Assembly: GCA_030220185.1 (NCBI GenBank)
Contig: JASPKZ010003419.1
Span: 813,501 to 877,500 of the forward strand
DNA from: Diploptera punctata
Lineage: Eukaryota > Arthropoda > Insecta > Blattodea > Blaberidae
Direction: 5' to 3'
Length of the DNA: 64,000 nt
Made by a program: the position numbers and the translations under genes. Shown here piece by piece: positions 51,675 to 61,908 of the stretch. Below the pieces are notes generated by a model. It saw only the letters and a program-made list of their open reading frames with translations. It did not search any database and had not been told where the DNA came from. The first letter of the stretch is position 1; every line of letters begins with the position of its first letter.

Positions 51675-52752
51675 ATATAGTATCCTGCTGGAGTTCGGAA
51701 TTCCTAAAAAGTTAGTTAGACTTATACGAATGTGTCTAAATGGCACAAAGAGTAGGGTGCGTGTAGCCAAACAGTTTTCAGACACTTTTGAAATCCAGAA
51801 TGGGTTGAAGCAAGGAGATGCACTATCTCCTCTACTATTTAATTTTGTACTAGAGCATGCCATTAATCTTTAGAGAATGAGGAAGGCTTACAACTCAATG
51901 GTATTAATAAGTTGTTAGTTTATGCTGATGATGTAGTACTATTGGGTGATAGCGAGGAGATACTAAAGGCCAACACGCACACACTATTGAGTAACACTAA
52001 GAAATTAGGACTGGAACTAAATATCAGTAAAACTAAATATATGGTCACACGTAGAGGTTCATTGAATAATGGAAATGGACAGCTAATGACAAATGAGGGA
52101 AATTTTGAGGAAGTGGCTGAATTCAAATACCTAGGAACAATAATCACAAATAGGAATGAGATGCAAAAAGAAATTAAACATAGGCTCAATTCTGGAAATG
52201 CATGCTATTATGCATTGCAGAGACTTGATGTCCCAACTCCTTTCAAAAAACGTTAAGCTGAAAATATATAAAACTATTATTCTACCAGTTATATTATATG
52301 GGTGCGAAACATGGACTCTTACTTTAAGGGAGGAAAGGAGATTACGAGTATTTGACAATAAAGTTCTTAGGAAAATTTTTGGACCAAAGAGAGATGAACA
52401 GACAGGTGAATGGAGAAGAATACATAACAATGAACTGCATGGTCTTTATAGGAAGCCAGATATAATAAGAACAGTTAAGTCTCGTAGACTGCGATGGGCC
52501 GGACATGTTGCGCATATGGGGAGTGAAAGACGTGCATGGAAACTTCTTGTAAGAAAGCCAGAGGGAAAACGCCCAGTTGGTAGACCAAGAATGAGGTGGG
52601 AGAACAACATTAACTATGATTTGAGGGAAGTAGATTATACAGGGAAAGATTGGAAAGCATTGGCTCAGGATAGGGATGTATGGAGAGCTTATGTCCGCGC
52701 GGCCATGAACCTTCGGGCGATAGTGCCAGTGAGTAAGTAAGTAAGTAAGTAA
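51675..52752 (+). mobile_element. LINE-1W, longest copy (RT palm to 3' end)
   Basis: The plus strand reads EFGIPKKLVRLIRMCLNG, FEIQNGLKQGDALSPLLFNF, then (after a stop at 51871) LLVYADDVVLLGDSEEILKA with the YADD catalytic motif, NISKTKYMVTRRG, FEEVAEFKYLGTIITNR and, in a third frame, ILYGCETWTLTLREERRLRV to the NINYDLREVDYTGKDWKALA terminus. It ends in (GTAA)n. It is 5' truncated and frameshifted at about 51870 and 52250, hence dead. Confidence 0.9.
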
Positions 52753-52759
52753 AATGTAT

Positions 52760-52985
52760 TTAATACTTCTAGAATTCAGAAAAACGAAGCAACAAGGAAG
52801 GAGACACTTTCAAAATTTTACAAAACTGTTTGGGAGTAAGGAGGGAGTAAAAAGCAGTTCTCCTGAATGACATAACATCCGTTGAAATATTACTGAAGAT
52901 GAAATGATATAGGTTATGAAAGCAATATAATTAGAAGACTGGATATCAGGTGAGGTGTAAAGAATTTAACTGAAGTCTTAAGTAC
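52760..52985 (+). mobile_element. PLE right-arm fragment
   Basis: It contains gacataacatccgttgaaat, attactgaagatgaaatg and gatatcaggtgaggtgtaa. It is related to the 33645-34617 family. Confidence 0.55.
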
Positions 52986-53049
52986 CTGATATATCAGTTG
53001 TTTTCAACTGAAATGAATTTCTATTAAAAACTTCAAGTTGGATGACTCT

Positions 53050-53574
53050 TTCCAAAGAAAATCTTCTTCTTCTCCCTTTCCTAATAGTCTTCAAGATTAT
53101 ATTAAATAAGAAAAATCTAGCATAAAAATTCCTTAAAGTAATTATGTCAATGCGACCTGTTCCGGTCTCAAGTTCATCGTTTCCTTGGCCGTCCCAAAGA
53201 TCTTTTCCCATGTGGTTTGTAGGTGTTGATCTTTTTGGGTAATCTTGTATTGTCCATTCTGTCTAAATGTTCTTTCCATTGGTATTTGTGCTCTTCTAGT
53301 TTATTAACTATTGAAAATATCTCCAGTTCATTTCTTATTGATTCATTGTGTAATCTATCCGTGCGTGTACATCCTCATACAGATCTTAAAAATTTCATTT
53401 CAGTGGGATGAATGTGTGATATATCTTTTTTTTGTAAGTAACCAAGATTCAGATCCATATAAAAGAACAGGAACAGCCATAATTTTATAAAGCCTGAGTT
53501 GGGTTTCTCTTCGAGTCTTTCGGAGGGTTCTTCTTATGGTGCCACACATCAAAGAAAATCTGGTAGTCATAATA
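53050..53574 (-). mobile_element. LINE tail, fourth family
   Basis: The minus strand encodes TIRRTLRKTRRETQLRLYKI, MAVPVLLYGSESWLLTKK and further C-terminal blocks ending gaccggaacaggtcgcattga and (AGAAG)n. Its 3' end matches 18010-18085. Confidence 0.75.
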
Positions 53575-53880
53575 TCAGACAAAATCAAATGTTTCACACA
53601 TCTGCTCATAATTAATCTTCTAAGTAGATTGCGATTTAAGAACATTGCGATCCCATCCTCAGTACCATCTTGACGACTGATGTTATGTCAATCGGAAGAA
53701 CCACTTCTTCTTCCCTCTGTTGATGGACCGATAAACCAACAGAGGGAAGAAGTGGTTCTCCCGATTGACATAACATCAGTTGACAAAATGGTACTGAGGA
53801 TGGGTTCGCCATGGTCTCGAAATCGCGATCTGCTCAGAAGATTTATATGAGGAGAGGCGTGAAACATTTGATTTTATCTG
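53575..53880. mobile_element. Palindromic PLE with ATCGCGAT ribozyme
   Basis: The arms 53580-53710 and 53745-53880 mirror each other (gtttcacacatctgctc versus ctgctcagaagatttatatg; ccctctgttgatgg versus ccaacagagggaag). They meet at ggaccgataaacc. A CR1-like LINE starts 10 bp beyond. Confidence 0.75.
53788..53836 (+). ncRNA. Hammerhead-like core, ATCGCGAT stem III
   Basis: GGTA (53790-53793), CTGAGGA (53794-53800), extra T, a weak stem II region, GAA (53819-53821), palindrome ATCGCGAT (53822-53829), cleavage base C (53830), TGCT pairing with GGTA (one or two wobbles). Confidence 0.5.
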
Positions 53881-53887
53881 ATATTTT

Positions 53888-56604
53888 AGATTTAGATTTA
53901 GATTTATTTAGATTTATTTATTTAGCCTGGTGGAGTTAAGGCCATGTGGCCTTCTCTTCCACTCACCAGAACAAGCATATGTTACATATGAATACAAAAA
54001 AAAAAATACAATAATAGTCATATAAAACAGGACAAACATATGTTACACATGAATACAAAAAAATTACAATAGTAGTCATATTAGACAGGACAAACATGTT
54101 ACATATGAATACAAAAAAAAGTTACAATAATAGTTATTGAACAATTCATTATCTGTCATATTGAATAATAATGAAATTAATGTCTAATAATAGAATGAAA
54201 CTAAATACAATTAAAATTAAATGAATGATACAATGAATAAAAAAGGAATAACAGCTCGAATCTACTATGCATAAAAAGAAGAGAAAAAAAAACACTACAA
54301 TGAATTAATCTACGCTTTTTATACAAGGCATTAGGTAAATATATTAACAAATCCTAAGTCTATTTTTATTAAATAATGCAAAAACGCATTATTAATTCTT
54401 AAAAAGTAGTATTAGTGAGTTGTTTCTGTTAGTGATTTTATTTTCAATTTATTTCTGAAAGATGGTAAAGTTTGGCAGTCTCTGACATAGGGTGGAAGTG
54501 AATTCCATGTTCTAGCAAGAGAAACTGTAAAAGATTTCGAATAATAGGTAGTATGATGAGGAGGGATATAAAGGACACTGTGCTCAAGGGATCGGGTATC
54601 TAAGTTATGTGTATCAGAGAGTTTAGTGAAGCGGTGTGATAAATAATAAGGTAAAGATGTGTGTAATATGTTATAGAGTAGGCATAGGGAATGGATGGTT
54701 CTACGATCTTGAAGACGAAGCCATGACAATTGTTCCAGGGATGGTGTAACGTGATCAAATCTACGTATACCACAAATAAAACGTATGCAAGAATTGTGAA
54801 CACGTTGAAGTCTTTGGGTAAGAACAGTATTTAGGTCAGTAAAAAGAGTATCACAATATCAAAATGGGGCATTGCGAGTGTTTCTACTAGCATTTTTCTT
54901 AGAGAAAACGGTAAACAATTTCTTATACGATTTAATGAGTGTATTATTGAGAAGATAGTTTTGCAAATGTTATTTATTTGTTTATTCCAAATTAAATGTT
55001 TATCCATAAACACTCCTAGATTTTTTACTGTCTCACTATAAGGGATCTGAACCCCATTAAGTGACACATGTAATACTGCATTTGTGTTAATTGAGGATAA
55101 TAGTCTCTGATGGCCCACAATGATTGCTTGTGTCTTTCTAGGATTTAATTCAAGTCCATATTTCTCTGTCCACGCCGTTAGCGAGTCAAGGTCCTCATTA
55201 ATTTTGGTTACCGCGTCATTTAAAGAATATTTGTCTGAGTGAAGGTAGATCTGCATGTCGTCCGCAAATAAATGATGTTTGCAATGTTTTAGGGAGTCAG
55301 ATATGTCGTTTATATAGATTGTAAAAAGCAATGGGCCGAGCACCGAGCCCTGTGGAACTCCAGCTTTACGGTAGGTCCAAGAAGAGCGTAATGTAGAATT
55401 TCCTACAACATATTGCTGGCGCTCACGAAGGTAGGAGTTGAACCATTGCGTGACACTGTCAGAAAGTGAGAGGTTTTTTAGTTTAAGCAACAATAAGTCC
55501 AAGTCTACCGTGTCAAATGCTTTACTAAAGTCAAGTAGTGTAAGAATAGTAAGTTTTCGATTATCAGATGCTTCGCGTATGTCTTCACATATATTTAGTA
55601 GAGCAGTATTTGTATTGTGTCCTGTCCTAAAGCCTGATTGGTATTGATCTAAAAGGTCGTGTTCAGTTAGGTAGTCAGTCAGTTGTTTGTGGACTAATCG
55701 TTCCAAAGCTTTTGAAAGGGTAGGTAAAATACTAATGGGTCGAAAATCATTAGGATTTAAGGGAGTTTTTACTTTCGGGAGTGGGCGTACAATTGCTTGC
55801 TTCCATAATGTGGGATATATAGAGGTTTGTAGTGAGGAGTTGAAAACATGAGTTATGGTAGGTAGTATAACGTCGATTATTTTGTTAAGTAGAGTGATAT
55901 TTATACGGTCAGTACCTTCTGCTTTTGTTTTTATTTGTTGAGAGCTTTCTTTATGTCATTTTCTGTAAGATATGAAAAATGGAAATGTTCTCTGTCTGGT
56001 GGATTTGTCAATAGTAGTTCACTTGTTGTATGTGTTTTGTCTTTAGGAGTAAAGAATGTGCTTGTAAAATGGTTATTAAGTGTGTTCAGAGAAACAGGTA
56101 GTTTTTCTACCTGTGTGTCTTTCCTTCCTACACCCATTTTATTCAGATTTTTCCAAATATCTGGGTTATTGTTATTAGGTTCAGTAAGGCTGTATAGATG
56201 TCTAAGTTTGGCGTTTCTGATAGTTTGTGTAGTCTTGTTTCGTAGCCGTTTATAGTGATTAAGATTTATATCAGTTTTGTCGACTCTATATTTCCGATAT
56301 GCTGCGTCTCTTTCAGTCATCAAGTCACGAATGTTAGCAGACATCCAGGGAGCAGGGTGTCGTTTCACTAGTTTAGTTTTCAGTGGAGCGTGTCTGTCAT
56401 ATAGTTGTAATATAAGGTTATTTAATGCCTCAACTTTTTCGTCAACAGAATGCAACGTCCATATAGTATGCCAGGGTAATTTTATAGCGTCTTCAAGTAG
56501 AGCTGCATTGTTTATATGTTTTAGGTCTCTATATGTGATAGTCTTACGAGCTAGTTTAGGGCACTGCAGTGAATATGCTAAGATATTAAACCTCATTGTA
56601 ATTT
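53888..56604 (-). mobile_element. CR1/jockey-like LINE, 5' truncated
   Basis: A 2.7 kb element ending in an (AAATCT)n-type tail at 53888-53925. Blocks on the minus strand: linker 55931-56596 (KLVKRHPAPWMSANIRDLMT, AYRKYRVDKTDINLNHYKRL), a frameshift, RT 54831-55706 and C-terminal tail 54412-54729 (RTIHSLCLLYNILHTSLPYY, ARTWNSLPPYVRDCQTLPSF). The endonuclease is missing. It was inserted next to PLE arms in a DAAM intron. Confidence 0.88.
54831..55706 (-). CDS. Reverse transcriptase fragment of CR1/jockey-like LINE
   Basis: The 291-residue frame covers most of the RT domain. Motifs in order: KQLTDYLTEHDLLDQYQSGF at the N side, LTLLDFSKAFDTVD (first catalytic Asp), AGVPQGSVLGPLLFTIYIND, HLFADDMQIY (FADD catalytic pair), LNPRKTQAIIVG and VKNLGVFMDKHLIWNKQINN. 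The catalytic triad is intact. The frame is broken upstream (shift between 55706 and 55931) and downstream (stop near 54831 before the tail peptide), so it is not expected to produce a working element. The start Met is internal to the domain, not a true start. Confidence 0.85.
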   Translation of the reverse strand: MERLVHKQLTDYLTEHDLLDQYQSGFRTGHNTNTALLNICEDIREASDNRKLTILTLLDFSKAFDTVDLDLLLLKLKNLSLSDSVTQWFNSYLRERQQYVVGNSTLRSSWTYRKAGVPQGSVLGPLLFTIYINDISDSLKHCKHHLFADDMQIYLHSDKYSLNDAVTKINEDLDSLTAWTEKYGLELNPRKTQAIIVGHQRLLSSINTNAVLHVSLNGVQIPYSETVKNLGVFMDKHLIWNKQINNICKTIFSIIHSLNRIRNCLPFSLRKMLVETLAMPHFDIVILFLLT

Positions 56605-56609
56605 ATTCC

Positions 56610-56765
56610 TATAAAAGTTCAAGTCATAATGTTGGTTGAAAATGAGAGGGATGTCATTTTGAAAACTGCACTTCCCGTGTTTAAAAGAACATGAAATATG
56701 AGGTAAGATAAGAACTGACTCATTCATTCATTCAATTAATGCTATTTCCCATATTTAACTATGAA
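56610..56765 (+). mobile_element. PLE arm beside the CR1-like LINE
   Basis: It contains gtcataatgttggttgaaaat, gagggatgtcattttgaaaa, ctgcacttcccgtg, gaaatatgaggtaagat and atgctatttcccatatttaac. The AACTGCACTT palindrome is mutated. Confidence 0.7.
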
Positions 56766-56896
56766 TTTATTCTAATATTTTAACATTTTATTAAAATTCA
56801 TTTGTGAACTATGCAATACCAGGGTGCTCGTCAATTTTTTATTGCTATGATACTTAAGTGATTCACAAAGAGAAATGCTGTCTACATTACCAAGTA

Positions 56897-56901
56897 CAAT
56901 G

Positions 56902-56948
<47 letters not shown>

Positions 56949-56950
56949 CA
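56897..56950. repeat. (AAT)n microsatellite
   Basis: About 50 bp of pure AAT. Confidence 0.95.
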
Positions 56951-57095
56951 CCCATGCATACATTCGTGCAATAGCCCAACCAAGGGTTAGGGTCCACACC
57001 CTGGATGCCCTACCCTGGCTTACAGGACCAACAAACCTAAATAGAACTGCTGCAAAAGATGATGACCCAGTTCTCTAACTTGCTTTGTGGATTAA

Positions 57096-57598
57096 GGGTC
57101 GAATGTTTGAACGCATTAGACAGTAAAAGGCGTTCTCTGCTGATAAAGTTTTATTCAAACACATTTTTCTTACTCAGAAATCTATTCACGCGGTAATAAT
57201 TGTAAAGCTACCTGACAAGGTACCTTAAGATCGTAGCTCAAGATATAAACTTATATGAAAATCCCGAAGGGAACCGATGGTAACCGATGTAGTTTGAAAC
57301 TTATCCAAGATGTCGGACCTTGAAGACTTCGATCATGTTTTCGGTATACGCGGAGAAGAGGAATTTGATAAAGTCTACCAAAGAATTCAACTGGAAGAAC
57401 AGGAGAATCAGCGTAATATTGCGCGTCGCAGACATGTTTGTATACGGTATTATTTGCGGGATGCAAGCATAAATGCATTCCTCTATAGCAGACGAAAATA
57501 ATGGAAGTGGTTTTATCGCTGAGAATTCTGGGTAATTCGTTGCCAATATTACGAAAACGTCAACATTCATGCATGACCAATGTATTTGCATATGACCC
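57096..57598 (+). mobile_element. Harbinger-like DNA transposon, copy 3 (TAA duplication)
   Basis: GGGTCGAATG and the mirrored CATATGACCC ends are flanked by TAA (57093-57095; 57599-57601). The frame from 57310, MSDLEDFDHVFGIRGEEEFD then KVYQRIQLEEQENQRNIARR, is the best-preserved N-terminus of the three copies. 503 bp. It lies 175 bp from the FH1 exon. Confidence 0.85.
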
Positions 57599-57772
57599 TA
57601 AGAGTTCCGTGGAAGAGGGGAAGTTGCACAAACACACACAGTGCAGGGGAGGGGGTAAGTAGGAGAAAGGACAAAGAGGACAGGAATTGGCAATTTTCTT
57701 GAATTTAACTGTTGAGAAAGGATAAGATGATGTAGATGTACTTTCAGTACAATTATGTTGTGTAATACTCAC

Positions 57773-58159
57773 TGCGACTCCGTTCTTCTGGTAAGCACAG
57801 AACAGTTTGTCGATGTTCTCGAGCTCCATGGCAGTGTACAGTTTAGTATCATCCAGTTCAGACCATATCGTGCCATTCACCTTAGTGTCGGGCAGTTTGG
57901 ACCAGTTGAATGACTTAAGTGGGTTGGATGGTTGTGGCACGTTTTTCTTGGGCACTTCTGGGCGGTGAGACGTAGAAATGGGAGCAGACGGAGGTGCTTG
58001 TGGAGGAGGAGGTGGTCCACAGCCAGGTACAGGAGGTGGCGGGGGAGGTGCCTGGGACATGGGGGGAGGTGGAGGTGGGATGGGACCATTGCAGAACTCA
58101 GACGAGCGGTTGAAGTCCAGCGATGACGAATCTGGCAGCCCTGTTCTCAGTCCCACAGC
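57773..58159 (-). CDS. DAAM: DAAM formin exon: FH1 proline region and FH2 lasso
   Basis: This 387 bp exon is phase 0 at both ends (acceptor ttgttgcag/GCTGTG, donor GTCGCA/GTGAGT). It encodes 129 residues. Exon residues 26-60 hold three polyproline runs of 5-6 prolines, which form the FH1 domain that binds profilin-actin. The start of FH2 follows: QPSNPLKSFNWSKLP, then IWSELDDTK. This is the lasso/linker signature of DAAM rather than Diaphanous formins; human DAAM1 has KSFNWSKLP followed by WTEIDDTK. The FH1 is short compared with vertebrate DAAM. GC content is clearly higher than in the surrounding introns. Confidence 0.96.
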
Positions 58160-58224
58160 CTGCAACAAAACACAACACCATACTCAAATAGTTATTTATT
58201 TTTATTTACCAGATTTCACAATGT

Positions 58225-58455
58225 TTCACATCTTATTGCATCTAATTAATCTACCGTCATTCTTCTCCACATCTCTGTCATTCCAATCTCCATTCTGCAA
58301 TGCTTTTTCCCTCATGCTGCTCAAAACATCATCAACCCATATTATTTTTGGCCATCCTCTTCTTCTTCTACCAAGTGGCATCCATTTTACTAGGGCATTT
58401 GATAAGTAAAGGCAACACTGTTGTAAATCAGCGATCCCAGTGGTAACCATTGTAA
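58225..58455 (-). mobile_element. LINE tail fragment
   Basis: The minus strand reads KWMPLGRRRRGWPKIIWVDD and VLSSMREKALQNGDWNDRDV, a non-LTR C-terminal tail, next to the FH1 exon. Confidence 0.6.
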
Positions 58456-58778
58456 TCTTGCAGTATGTTTATATTTATATGTGGAAATAACATTATGAGG
58501 TTCTTAATTCATGAATGAATGAGTCATTTTTTATATCTTACCTCATAGTTTATGTTTTCTTAACACATTGGTGATGGGCCACGGAGATCTCCGTGTTTAA
58601 ATGGCCAGCACTAGACGACTGGCCACGGAGATTTCCGTTTTTACGTTTTCTATGGTTTCCCTGCCTCTTCGCTTTTGAAGGAGGTATGCAATTTTGTTTT
58701 TTCTCATTGTGAAATAAATTTTAGTTGTTTTTTGTACCCCTATCTTCTCTTTTATGAAATTTCCAACTTTACAGAAAG

Positions 58779-58957
58779 ATTGTTTATTTTATCTTTCACT
58801 CACCTCATACTTCAATATTCCTCCTCGCAAACCCAGGATTTCGTCACATCATTTGTGACGAACCCTGGGTTTGCTAGGAGTTATGAAGTATGAGGTGAGT
58901 GAAAGAAAAAAAATAGACAATATTAAAAAACCTCATAGTGTTAGTTCCTATCTACAT
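58779..58957. mobile_element. 179 bp palindromic PLE, 14 bp TSD
   Basis: AACTTTACAGAAAG flanks it (58765-58778; 58958-58971). The arms ctttcactcacctcatactt and aagtatgaggtgagtgaaag surround a short centre with tcacatcatttgtgacgaa and ccctgggtttgc. The centre is shorter than in 62312-62580, so the ribozyme is incomplete on each strand. The right end has cctcatagtgttagttcc; the left end starts attgtttatttt. Confidence 0.92.
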
Positions 58958-59156
58958 AACTTTACAGAAAGAGTTGTTTACAATTTTAAGACAGACGGCT
59001 GGTGAAATATGGAATTTTAGTGCCGGTAGTTAGGCGATTACGGGATATGTATGTAACCTGTAAATATATGTTGCAGAGGGGAAAAATGAGAAGAAACACT
59101 ATTTTGCGTTCTGGAGCCGAATTTATATCTGTGACATCATATCCATCAGGATAATT

Positions 59157-59900
59157 ATTATAATAGTGTGGCTATAGCTGAAAATTTGCTCGAAAGAAAG
59201 ACGAGAGTTTGTGAAACAATAAGGAATAACAGAGGGGTTCCAAAATCATTTGTGGAAGCAGGAAATAAACTCAAACCAGGAGAAAGTGTATTTTGTAGTA
59301 ATTGGGAACTTTTGCTACAAACATGGAAAGATAAAAGAGACATAAGAATGGTTAGCACATTGCATCAGGCAACACGAGAGTGGGAGGAGTAAAGTTGTAA
59401 GAAATGCACTATTGAATACTTCAATATAACAAGTATGTGAAGGGTGTAGACAGGGCTGACCAGTACCTATCATATTACTCCATCCTTAGAAAACAGTGAA
59501 ATGGAGCAAAGAAAGTTGTATTGTGGCTTCGAATTGTGCACTCTTTAATGCTTTCAGGGTCTATAAATTTCAAAATCCTAACAACAAAATGTCAAACAGA
59601 AGTTTTTTGCTTGAAACAGCATCTTGTTTGGCTGTCGTAAAATTAGGGAAGAGGAAGAAAGACAGAGAGAAAAGGAAACGTCTTCTAGGACACCACGTCA
59701 AGACTCACCAGGGAGGCTGAGACATGAAGAAACATAAATTAACACCAATTGTGACTGGAAAGAGAAAAAAATACCCCACCAAACCTTGCCGTGTTTGCAG
59801 TGAACACAAGAAAAGAAACTCGCTACATATGCTCTTTTGCACTGTGCCTTTACATAAAGGGGAATGTTTCCAACGCTATCAAACCTTCAATTTCTACTAG
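59157..59900 (+). pseudogene. piggyBac-like transposase, C-terminal half, broken
   Basis: The frame starts NLLERKTRVCETIRNNRGVP, then GESVFCSNWELLLQTWKDKR and RMVSTLH, the region after the second catalytic Asp of piggyBac/PGBD transposases. Stops follow. At 59775 another frame gives PTKPCRVCSEHKKRNSLHML FCTVPLHKGECFQRYQTF, the cysteine-rich C-terminal zinc-binding domain, with the spacing C-x2-C then H/C pairs. It is a fossil. Confidence 0.8.
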
Positions 59901-60239
59901 AAGATCTGGTGAGAACACTAATAAAGATTTACTTATGCATTATTGTTATCGACTCTAAATATATTGATGTAAAAATCACACTGTGCTAGCGCGGTTTAAA
60001 ATTTAAAAGTTCACCCCACTGACAGAAATATCCGGTTTAGCAGCAGTGGGTGGAACGCACAGCTGTTGGTCATCAATGTGTTAAACACAGAACTGCAGTT
60101 TTCAAGAGGAAACATCATTCCCATTTTCAACCGACATTATGACTACCGGATTTTCATTGGAATCTCCATCTATAACATTGCCAGTGTTGAGATCAGGTGC
60201 CGTTCATCAGGAATTTTGAAATTCATGGATTTAAACAAG

Positions 60240-60510
60240 TTTTTTTTTTTAATCTGGAATCATCTTACCTGAATTTAATGTTGATTTGTTCTTGAACATG
60301 TTTTGATATATCTTCATCCTCAGCTTTGGCCAGTCTCATGAGTTTTATGTTGTGAACCCTGGACGTAACATAAAACTCATTAGTCTGGCCAAAGCTGAGG
60401 ATGATATAGAAGATATATTGAAACATGTTCGAGAACAAATCAACATTAAATTCAGGTAAGATGATTCCAAAAACTTGATTAAAAACCTCAAAATATAACT
60501 TCCTAAAATA
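60240..60510. mobile_element. Palindromic ribozyme-only PLE, ACATGT type
   Basis: The arms 60255-60355 and 60362-60480 mirror each other (gaatttaatgttgatttgtt/aacaaatcaacattaaattc; catcctcagctttggcc/ggccaaagctgaggatg). No coding. The same arm type is seen single at 44680-44765. Confidence 0.8.
60388..60435 (+). ncRNA. Hammerhead-like core, ACATGT stem III
   Basis: CTGAGGA (60395-60401), extra T, stem II GATATA/TATATT, GAA (60420-60422), palindrome ACATGT (60423-60428), cleavage base T (60429). Stem I is poor. The mirrored copy on the minus strand is at about 60285-60330. Confidence 0.5.
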
Positions 60511-60660
60511 AATCATGGATTTAAATTTGTTCTTCTGAATATTAAATCCATGAATTTAGAAATTCCTGATGAATGTGGCCTGATTTCGATGTTCATTAAA
60601 TCAACACCAGATGGCAATATTATAGGTGGAGATTCCAACGAAAATCTGGTAGTCATAATG

Positions 60661-61305
60661 TCATAATTAAATGAATCGTGATTTTTTCTTACCTCATACA
60701 TCTATGTTTTTTTAAACACAGCACTGCAGTATCGGCGACACTTTGTCGTCATCGTCAGCTGTTTTCACGACTGTCAATTTTTTCTCCTTTTTGCCGGTAA
60801 TTATCCAGACTGCCATCTGGTGTTCTTTTGAAGGAATTCCTCTTCAAACTGCCATCTGGTGTTATTTTGAATGAATCATTTCCTAAACTGCTATCTGTTG
60901 TACTTTTGAAGAACTTTGTAATCAAGCTTGGTTCTTCCGGAATCTCAAAGTTCATAGTTCTAGTATGGTTTTTTTGAATATATATTTTTTCCCAAACTGT
61001 TAAATCCAATGGTTTAGATAGATGTTTTAAAAGTTTTGCTTCTTTATCAATCCTATGATGCTCTAATAAACTATGTGCTGCTATAGCTGATTTTTCAAAA
61101 GAACACCAGATGGCAGTCTGGATAATTACTGGCAAAAAGGAGAAAAAATTGAGTCGTGAAAACAGCTGACAATGACGACAAAGTGTCGCCGATACTGCAG
61201 TGCTGTGTTTAAAAAAAAAACATAGATGTATGAGGTAAGAAAAAATCACGATTCATTTAAATATTATTAATTGAACCTCATAATGTTAAAAATTCCCAAA
61301 TTTAA
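60661..61305. mobile_element. Family-d PLE inserted in the outer PLE
   Basis: agtcataa flanks it (about 60652 and 61313). The minus strand encodes a long tail with intact frame: KSAIAAHSLLEHHRIDKEAK, LLKHLSKPLDLTVWEKIYIQ, NHTRTMNFEIPEEPSLITKF and three repeats of a TPDGSL unit. The arms are at 60665-60790 and 61120-61290. Confidence 0.85.
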
Positions 61306-61584
61306 ATATAAAAAGTCATAAAGTTAGTTGAAAATGGGAGGGGTGTTCCTCTTGAAAACTGCACTTCCTGTGTTTAAGAAAACAAACTATGAGGTGAGAT
61401 ATAAAAAATGACTCATTCTTCAATGTAGTATGTTATTGAAGAGTCTTTGTAGTATGAATCTGTAACATTGAAAGTCTGGAAATAGCAATATTTTGTGAAT
61501 ACATTCACTGTTTCTCACATTCGGTAAGTAATACCGCCCTAAAAAGATGTTCAGTAGAATTTGTTTAGAAGATGTAATTGGGAA

Positions 61585-61812
61585 GTACTCAAACATCCAC
61601 CAAATTCACTAGACATGATCTCTCGTGACTATAACTTATTCTCAAAGATCAAAGACCTCTACGAGGCATTCGATTTGAAACAAGGGTTGATATCCAGAAA
61701 ACTCTAGATTGATCAGATGAGAGAAACATCCAGAAATGGTGCAGCAGATGAAGTGATCCATCTTTCAAGGATTTTGCAACATATAGTTGACTTAGCAGGA
61801 GACTATAAATGA
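61585..61812 (+). pseudogene. Mariner transposase C-terminal fragment
   Basis: The frame reads WEVLKHPPNSLDMISRDYNL and FSKIKDLYEAFDLKQG, the DDE/DDD C-terminal signature (normally HPPYSPDLxPxDYxLF). Stops and shifts follow. No inverted ends were found. It lies in the DAAM intron just downstream of the coiled-coil exon. Confidence 0.75.
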
Positions 61813-61908
61813 AGTTGAAAATAATCTAAATAATTTTTTTTTGTGATGTTATAACAGTGTTGCCATTACTAATCAAATGCCCTAGTAGTAGGATAATGGT
61901 AACATTAC

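Larger units (their letters stand above)
58564..60080 (+). mobile_element. piggyBac-like transposon relic, TTAA duplication
   Basis: Ends CACATTGGTGATGG and the mirrored GTCATCAATGTG are flanked by TTAA (58560-58563; 60081-60084). A palindrome gccacggagatctccgtg lies near the left end. 1517 bp; the transposase N-terminal half is missing, and a PLE is nested at 58779-58957. Confidence 0.88.
58485..61420. mobile_element. Outer PLE palindrome holding a nest of insertions
   Basis: The left arm (58485-58559: attatgaggttcttaattc, acctcatagtttatg) continues after the piggyBac at 60081 (aacacagaactgcagttttc, ccattttcaaccgacat). The right arm is 61311-61420 (agttgaaaatgggagg, gaaaactgcacttcctgtg, tatgaggtgagat). 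Coding remnants 60200 and 60540-60620 (IPDECGLISMFIKSTPDGNI) mirror each other. Confidence 0.75.

Noticed and set aside
56277..56639. Plus-strand frame of 120 codons
   Set aside because: It is antisense to the CR1-like LINE linker region, with no recognised motif.
57932..58409. Glycine/tryptophan-rich frames opposite the FH1 exon
   Set aside because: They are the antisense of the proline codons of DAAM FH1.
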